Below are positions 5,523-8,812 of a DNA stretch of 8,812 nucleotides, piece after piece; position 1 is the first letter of the stretch, and each line of letters begins with the position of its first letter. A program made the translations under genes and the position numbers. The DNA is taken from assembly GCA_002869425.1 (NCBI GenBank), contig PKSZ01000129.1, positions 1 through 8,812 of the forward strand. Direction: 5' to 3'. This stretch comes from Marinilabiliales bacterium. GTDB lineage: Bacteria > Bacteroidota > Bacteroidia > Bacteroidales > BM523. Under the pieces are notes generated by a model. The model did no database searches. It saw only the letters and a program-made list of their open reading frames with translations, and was not told the DNA's origin.

Positions 5523-8500
5523 TTACTTCACCAGTTTATAATTATAAGTGTTTTCATTGGTAAATATCTGAAGTTGATAATTACCTGAACTTAATTCGCT
5601 TTCAAGATTAATTACCCAGCGATTGATTGCCTCTTTTTCCTGACAATAAACAATTTTCCCGTCAACGGAGATAATCTTTACCTTTTCAATTGGTTGGTTG
5701 AATTCTATTACCAGGTGATCTGTGAAAGGATTGGGATAGATACGAACATTGTTTTCTATAACTGAAGAAATTAAGTTTGGACCTTCGATGTATATATAGT
5801 CTTCCATAACGAGAGTATCGTTTGGACAGGTACTATTTACAGCAACAAGACTTACAGAGTAGTATCCGGTATCACTATATGCATGCCATGGGTTGACATC
5901 CGATGATTCACTTCCATCACCAAAATTCCAAGAATATGAATCCGCATTTTGTGAATTATTGATGAAGAATACCATGCTATCCGGATATTGTAAATAAGTT
6001 TCCGTAGCGTAAAACTCAGCAATAGGAGATGGTAAAAAGCTAACGGAAACAGACTGGCTGTATGTATCTTCCATTCCATCTCCATAAGCAGTAATACTTA
6101 TATTGCTAAATCCTTCGGGTAAAATAACCGCAGGCATTTCTTCCGTTGAGTTTTCAGGCGAACCATTTTCAAAAGACCAAAGAACCGAATCAGTATTTTC
6201 TGACAGATTGGTAAATATAATGCTTTCACCTTCGCAGATTGTTGTTGTTGAATACGAAAAATTAGCAATTGGTGCCAGAGGAGCTTGATCAATATGTATG
6301 AAGTTGTCAATTATCATGGTGTCATTATCACAAAGCATGTTCACTGCAATTAGGGTAACATCATAGTACCCTGTTTGTGCGTAGGTGTGCCACGGAGATT
6401 CATCAACAGTTGATTCTCCATCTCCGAAAAGCCAGACATAGCTGTCTGCATTTTGTGAATTGTTCACAAAATAGGCTGTGGGATCATCCATAGTTAATTC
6501 TGTTTCAATGGCTGAAAAAACAGCTGTCGCAGATGGACTAACGGTCACTGTTATATTTTGGGTTGTTGTGTCATTACCCGTATTGTTGTATGCAATCAAT
6601 TGAACATTATAAGTGCCTGAAGGATAATAAACCTCAGGGTTTTCTTCATTGCTGTTTGCTGGGCTAGCATCGGGACCAAAATTCCAAAAATAGCTAGTCG
6701 CATTGGATGATTCATTTGTAAATACAAATGGTAACCCTTCACATATACTTGTTGTTTCTATTGTGAAATTCGCCTCTGGCAGGGGTTCGTTTTCCAGAAC
6801 CTGGATGTAATCTGAGATTGTGAGTGTATCATCTTTACAATAATTGCTTTGTGCAATCAATGAAACAGTGTATGTGCCGATGTCTGTATAGTTGTGCCAC
6901 GGACTAATATCAGACGATACATCTCCATCGCCAAAGATCCAGATATAGCCATCTGCATTGATTGAGGCATTTGTGAAATATGCAGTTGCAGAAGGCAAAT
7001 GCAATGTTGTTTCCAATGCACTAAAGTTGGCCTCAGGAAGCTGATTTTCTGTAACTGTAATTGCGTATTCGATAGCATCAGATGTGCTGTTTCCATACGC
7101 GGTTAATTGAACATTATAAGTTCCTTCTGTTAGTTTGAAAACGGGATTTTCGTCTGTGCTTGTAAAAGTGGTTGTTCCTGTAATTGTCCAAAGGTAAGAA
7201 GATGCATCAACGGATGTGTTGGTAAAATAGATTGAATCTCCCAAACAAATATCAGTTGAAGACCATGAAAAATCAGCTACCGGATCACCAGATGCTGTTA
7301 AAACAGTAATACCATCAGATGTTGCAATGGGGCTTTCAAGACTGGCTCCGTTTATGGATTTTACTGATGCATAATAACTTGTTCCTACTGAAAGGGACAA
7401 GCTGTTTACAGTAACTGCAGTTGATGTACCATTGCTGGTCCATCCAACAATATTATTTCCTCCGGGAGTATCTCCAATACAGTAAAAGTATTCGTTTATT
7501 CCGGAGTGATTATCTGTAGCATCTGTCCAGTTCACAAAGAGTTGAGAAGTACTATAGGTTTCATCCTGATCAGCTCCTGAACCATCATTGACAGATACAC
7601 TTGATGGCGCAGTCCAGTCGATATTTACTTCACTGTAATCAATGGCAGATAGGTTTCCTGCTCCATCTTGTACAATACTCTTCACTCTTGCTGCAGGTGT
7701 TGAAGGATTTGCATTTTGATATCTTGCTTGTCCTGAAGCTCCAACTGTTACATCAACAGATGGATACCTGGATCTATATGCTTTAAAGTTATTAACCTCC
7801 ATAATGCTGTTACCGCTTCTGAAGGATACATAATCTCCTGAGCTGTATGGTGAAAGATCTGTGCAATTAAGCGCAAGTTCGTTATTAATATATGCCCAGT
7901 GTTCGCCAGTAATTCTATCATAAGCTATTTTGAAATCATACCATTGTCCTGCATTGAAATCATATGATTCCTGAGCAATCATTGAAAATACATCGTCTTC
8001 AACTTTATAAAGTTGGATTGCATCATCATCTATTCTGAACCAAATAAAATATGAATTGCCTCGGTTGGTTAAATCAGGTTGGTCGCAAAAGTAATGAAAC
8101 CCTCCTCTTCGGTTCACACCAGTACCACTAATGCTTCCTCCCCAATGGTACAAGTAGCGGTTTGACAGACTGCTGTTCAAGTATGTGTATATGTTTGTAT
8201 TGTCTTCTGCTTCATTGGTTTGTGTCAGGTAGTCGTTGGATATAGACCATGTTCCGGTAACATTGGTCCAGTCAGTATGAATGCTTGTTCCATCGAAATT
8301 ATCAGAGTAAAACCCTTCTGAGGCGTTGGCTCTCCATTCTGTTCCATCATAATCAATAACTTGATAAAACGCTTTTTCAACACCTGTACCATCGACATCA
8401 TCTTCATCAGTAAAAGAGGCTGTGAAATCCGTATTAACCCATTCTGTTGGGGTTGTTACGATTGTTGTTGGTGCTGTTACATCAAGTGTGGTTGTAGTCC

Positions 8501-8812
8501 AATTGGCTTCCCAGCCTGCATTATTGGTTGCACAATCTGATCTGAATTCAATCAGCAAGCTTCCGCCAGAAGAAGTAATGGTACCCGGGCTAATTGTATT
8601 GTACCGTCCAATTAGTGGTGCAAATTCATTATCGCCATCATAAATATACATGAAATCATAATTGGCTTCAAGATCCCATGACGTAAATGAAATAGTAATG
8701 GCTTCAGCATTGGCTGGTTGAATTAACCATAAAAGCCTTTCATCATCACCATAGTTGGCAGAAGAACCACCTGTATCATAAAAATTGCCTGTTGTACTTG
8801 TTAGTGTTGTAA
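5523..8812 (-). CDS. Giant T9SS-secreted protein with CUB, concanavalin-like, FN3-like and six PKD domains (5' end outside window)
   Basis: At least 1095 residues are visible, open at the right edge. The Met codon at 8649-8651 is internal: it lies in DFMYIYDG, the core of a CUB domain that begins upstream. Numbered from that Met, the order is: CUB (to about 53); an Ig-like segment holding a concanavalin/LamG-like domain (about 117-297); an FN3-like region (about 345-452); six PKD domains (457-956), several with WxFGDG; and a T9SS type A sorting domain (about 966-1042) with IYPNPF and the closing KLVK. The last directs export across the outer membrane and attachment or release by the PorU system. 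PKD and CUB modules are mostly binding or spacer domains, so this part looks like the non-catalytic half of an adhesin or of a polysaccharide- or protein-degrading enzyme. No catalytic motif is visible. The gene ends with TAA, 38 bases from the convergent PLP-enzyme gene. Domain calls come from motif recognition only. Confidence 0.9.
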   Translation of the reverse strand, partial: TTLTSTTGNFYDTGGSSANYGDDERLLWLIQPANAEAITISFTSWDLEANYDFMYIYDGDNEFAPLIGRYNTISPGTITSSGGSLLIEFRSDCATNNAGWEANWTTTTLDVTAPTTIVTTPTEWVNTDFTASFTDEDDVDGTGVEKAFYQVIDYDGTEWRANASEGFYSDNFDGTSIHTDWTNVTGTWSISNDYLTQTNEAEDNTNIYTYLNSSLSNRYLYHWGGSISGTGVNRRGGFHYFCDQPDLTNRGNSYFIWFRIDDDAIQLYKVEDDVFSMIAQESYDFNAGQWYDFKIAYDRITGEHWAYINNELALNCTDLSPYSSGDYVSFRSGNSIMEVNNFKAYRSRYPSVDVTVGASGQARYQNANPSTPAARVKSIVQDGAGNLSAIDYSEVNIDWTAPSSVSVNDGSGADQDETYSTSQLFVNWTDATDNHSGINEYFYCIGDTPGGNNIVGWTSNGTSTAVTVNSLSLSVGTSYYASVKSINGASLESPIATSDGITVLTASGDPVADFSWSSTDICLGDSIYFTNTSVDASSYLWTITGTTTFTSTDENPVFKLTEGTYNVQLTAYGNSTSDAIEYAITVTENQLPEANFSALETTLHLPSATAYFTNASINADGYIWIFGDGDVSSDISPWHNYTDIGTYTVSLIAQSNYCKDDTLTISDYIQVLENEPLPEANFTIETTSICEGLPFVFTNESSNATSYFWNFGPDASPANSNEENPEVYYPSGTYNVQLIAYNNTGNDTTTQNITVTVSPSATAVFSAIETELTMDDPTAYFVNNSQNADSYVWLFGDGESTVDESPWHTYAQTGYYDVTLIAVNMLCDNDTMIIDNFIHIDQAPLAPIANFSYSTTTICEGESIIFTNLSENTDSVLWSFENGSPENSTEEMPAVILPEGFSNISITAYGDGMEDTYSQSVSVSFLPSPIAEFYATETYLQYPDSMVFFINNSQNADSYSWNFGDGSESSDVNPWHAYSDTGYYSVSLVAVNSTCPNDTLVMEDYIYIEGPNLISSVIENNVRIYPNPFTDHLVIEFNQPIEKVKIISVDGKIVYCQEKEAINRWVINLESELSSGNYQLQIFTNENTYNYKLVK
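5526..5756 (-). other. T9SS type A C-terminal sorting domain
   Basis: The last 77 residues show the type A pattern: VRIYPNPFTDHLVIEF, then VKIISVDGKIVY, then LESELSSGNYQLQIF, closing with NYKLVK. Proteins with this signal cross the outer membrane through the type IX system, after which the domain is removed. The presence of this domain implies that the host encodes T9SS, although no secretion gene lies in the window. Confidence 0.93.
5784..6272 (-). repeat. PKD pair 3 (A3-B3)
   Basis: PKD A3 spans residues about 794-873 (IANFSYSTTTICEGES, FTNLS, LWSFENGSPENS). PKD B3 spans about 876-956 (AEFYATETYLQYPDSMVFF, NADSYSWNFGDG, NPWHAY, STCPNDTL). Cysteines 806 and 942 repeat the pattern. B2 and B3 are closest to each other (both have NNSQNADSY), suggesting the most recent duplication. 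Confidence 0.82.
6288..6779 (-). repeat. PKD pair 2 (A2-B2)
   Basis: PKD A2 spans residues about 625-705 (ANFTIETTSICEGLPFVFTN, SYFWNFGPDASPANS, YNVQLIAYNN). PKD B2 spans about 709-788 (VFSAIETELTMDDPTAYFVN, NADSYVWLFGDG, SPWHTY, MLCDNDTM). Cysteines 637 and 774 occupy the same places as in the other pairs. Confidence 0.82.
6795..7283 (-). repeat. PKD pair 1 (A1-B1)
   Basis: PKD A1 spans residues about 457-535 (VADFSWSSTDICLGD, FTNTS, YNVQLTAYG). PKD B1 spans about 540-619 (ANFSALETTLHLP, NADGYIWIFGDG, SPWHNY, YTVSLIAQSNYCKDDTL). A1 is the most diverged A copy and lacks a clear FGxxAS turn. Each module has one cysteine (Cys469, Cys605). Confidence 0.8.
7761..8303 (-). other. Concanavalin/LamG-like domain within an Ig-like region
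   Basis: Residues about 117-297 begin DNFDGTSIHTDWTNVTGTW, a common opening of jelly-roll (concanavalin-like) domains. They continue with YLTQTNEAEDNTNIY, RYLYHWGG, RRGGFHYFCD, RGNSYFIWFR, IQLYKVEDD and WYDFKIAYDR, and close with MEVNNFKAYRSRY. The flanks (AFYQVIDYDGTEWRAN before, VKSIVQDGAGNLSAIDYSEV after) read like two halves of one Ig-like domain, suggesting the jelly-roll is inserted into it. Fold assignment is by pattern; a sugar-binding role is inferred. Confidence 0.55.
8496..8789 (-). other. CUB domain of the giant secreted protein
   Basis: The translated stretch shows the CUB pattern in order: GNFYDTGGSSANYGDDE, LLWLIQP, ITISFTSWDLE, YDFMYIYDGD, ISPGTITSSGGSLLIEFRSD and GWEANW. The Asp/Glu and Tyr positions typical of calcium-binding CUB domains (the DLE and YDG segments) are present. 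It lies at the most N-terminal part visible and may follow a catalytic domain outside the window. In bacteria such domains are usually carbohydrate- or protein-binding accessories. Confidence 0.8.

Noticed and set aside
6103..8643. Open frames on the plus strand opposite the PKD gene (for example 6103-6288, 7601-7786, 8422-8643)
   Set aside because: They are short antisense frames over a clearly coding repeat-rich gene, with low-complexity translations and no recognisable domain.

Overview
The window looks like chromosomal DNA from a member of the Bacteroidota. It is AT-rich, its genes lack clear Shine-Dalgarno sites, and the divergent intergenic region carries TAnnTTTG motifs like the Bacteroidota -7 promoter element. 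It also encodes a large secreted protein with a type IX secretion (T9SS) type A C-terminal sorting domain, and a long DsbD of the architecture common in that phylum. Rank below phylum cannot be fixed from the sequence alone. Both window ends cut through genes.

Layout from left to right. (1) 3-935, plus strand: the C-terminal part of a membrane-associated family 2 glycosyltransferase, open at the left edge. (2) 937-959: a hairpin terminator shared with the convergent next gene. (3) 3515-967, minus strand: a two-gene operon. A small exported protein resembling a free-standing DsbD N-terminal (alpha) domain is followed after 11 bases by full-length dsbD (alpha domain, eight-helix electron-transfer core, C-terminal thioredoxin domain). 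(4) 3516-3689: a divergent AT-rich promoter region with TAnnTTTG elements facing both ways and an exact 11-bp direct repeat spaced 42 bp apart. (5) 3690-4568, plus strand: a membrane-anchored LytTR transcription regulator. Its last 8 bases overlap (6) 4561-5484, a fold-type II PLP enzyme of the serine racemase / threonine-serine dehydratase family. (7) 5523-8812, minus strand: a giant surface or secreted protein, open at the right edge, with a CUB domain, an Ig-like region carrying a concanavalin-like domain, an FN3-like stretch, six PKD domains arranged as three A-B pairs, and the T9SS signal.

The strongest anomaly is in gene 6. Its reading frame ends with TGA exactly where the family has the Ser of the C-terminal PLP-binding SGGN motif, and the next codons continue in frame with GGNVDLKHLPF and then TAA. 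The enzyme is therefore a fresh nonsense mutant, a sequencing error, or (less likely) a recoded gene. Every other complete stop in the window is TAA.

Functionally, the dsbD pair supplies reducing power to the periplasm, and the LytTR/PLP-enzyme pair looks like a regulator translationally coupled to an amino-acid enzyme. The PKD protein is probably a modular adhesin or a hydrolase whose catalytic part lies off the right edge. No rRNA, tRNA, CRISPR array, insertion sequence or phage gene was seen, and no gene-free stretch exceeds 175 bases.
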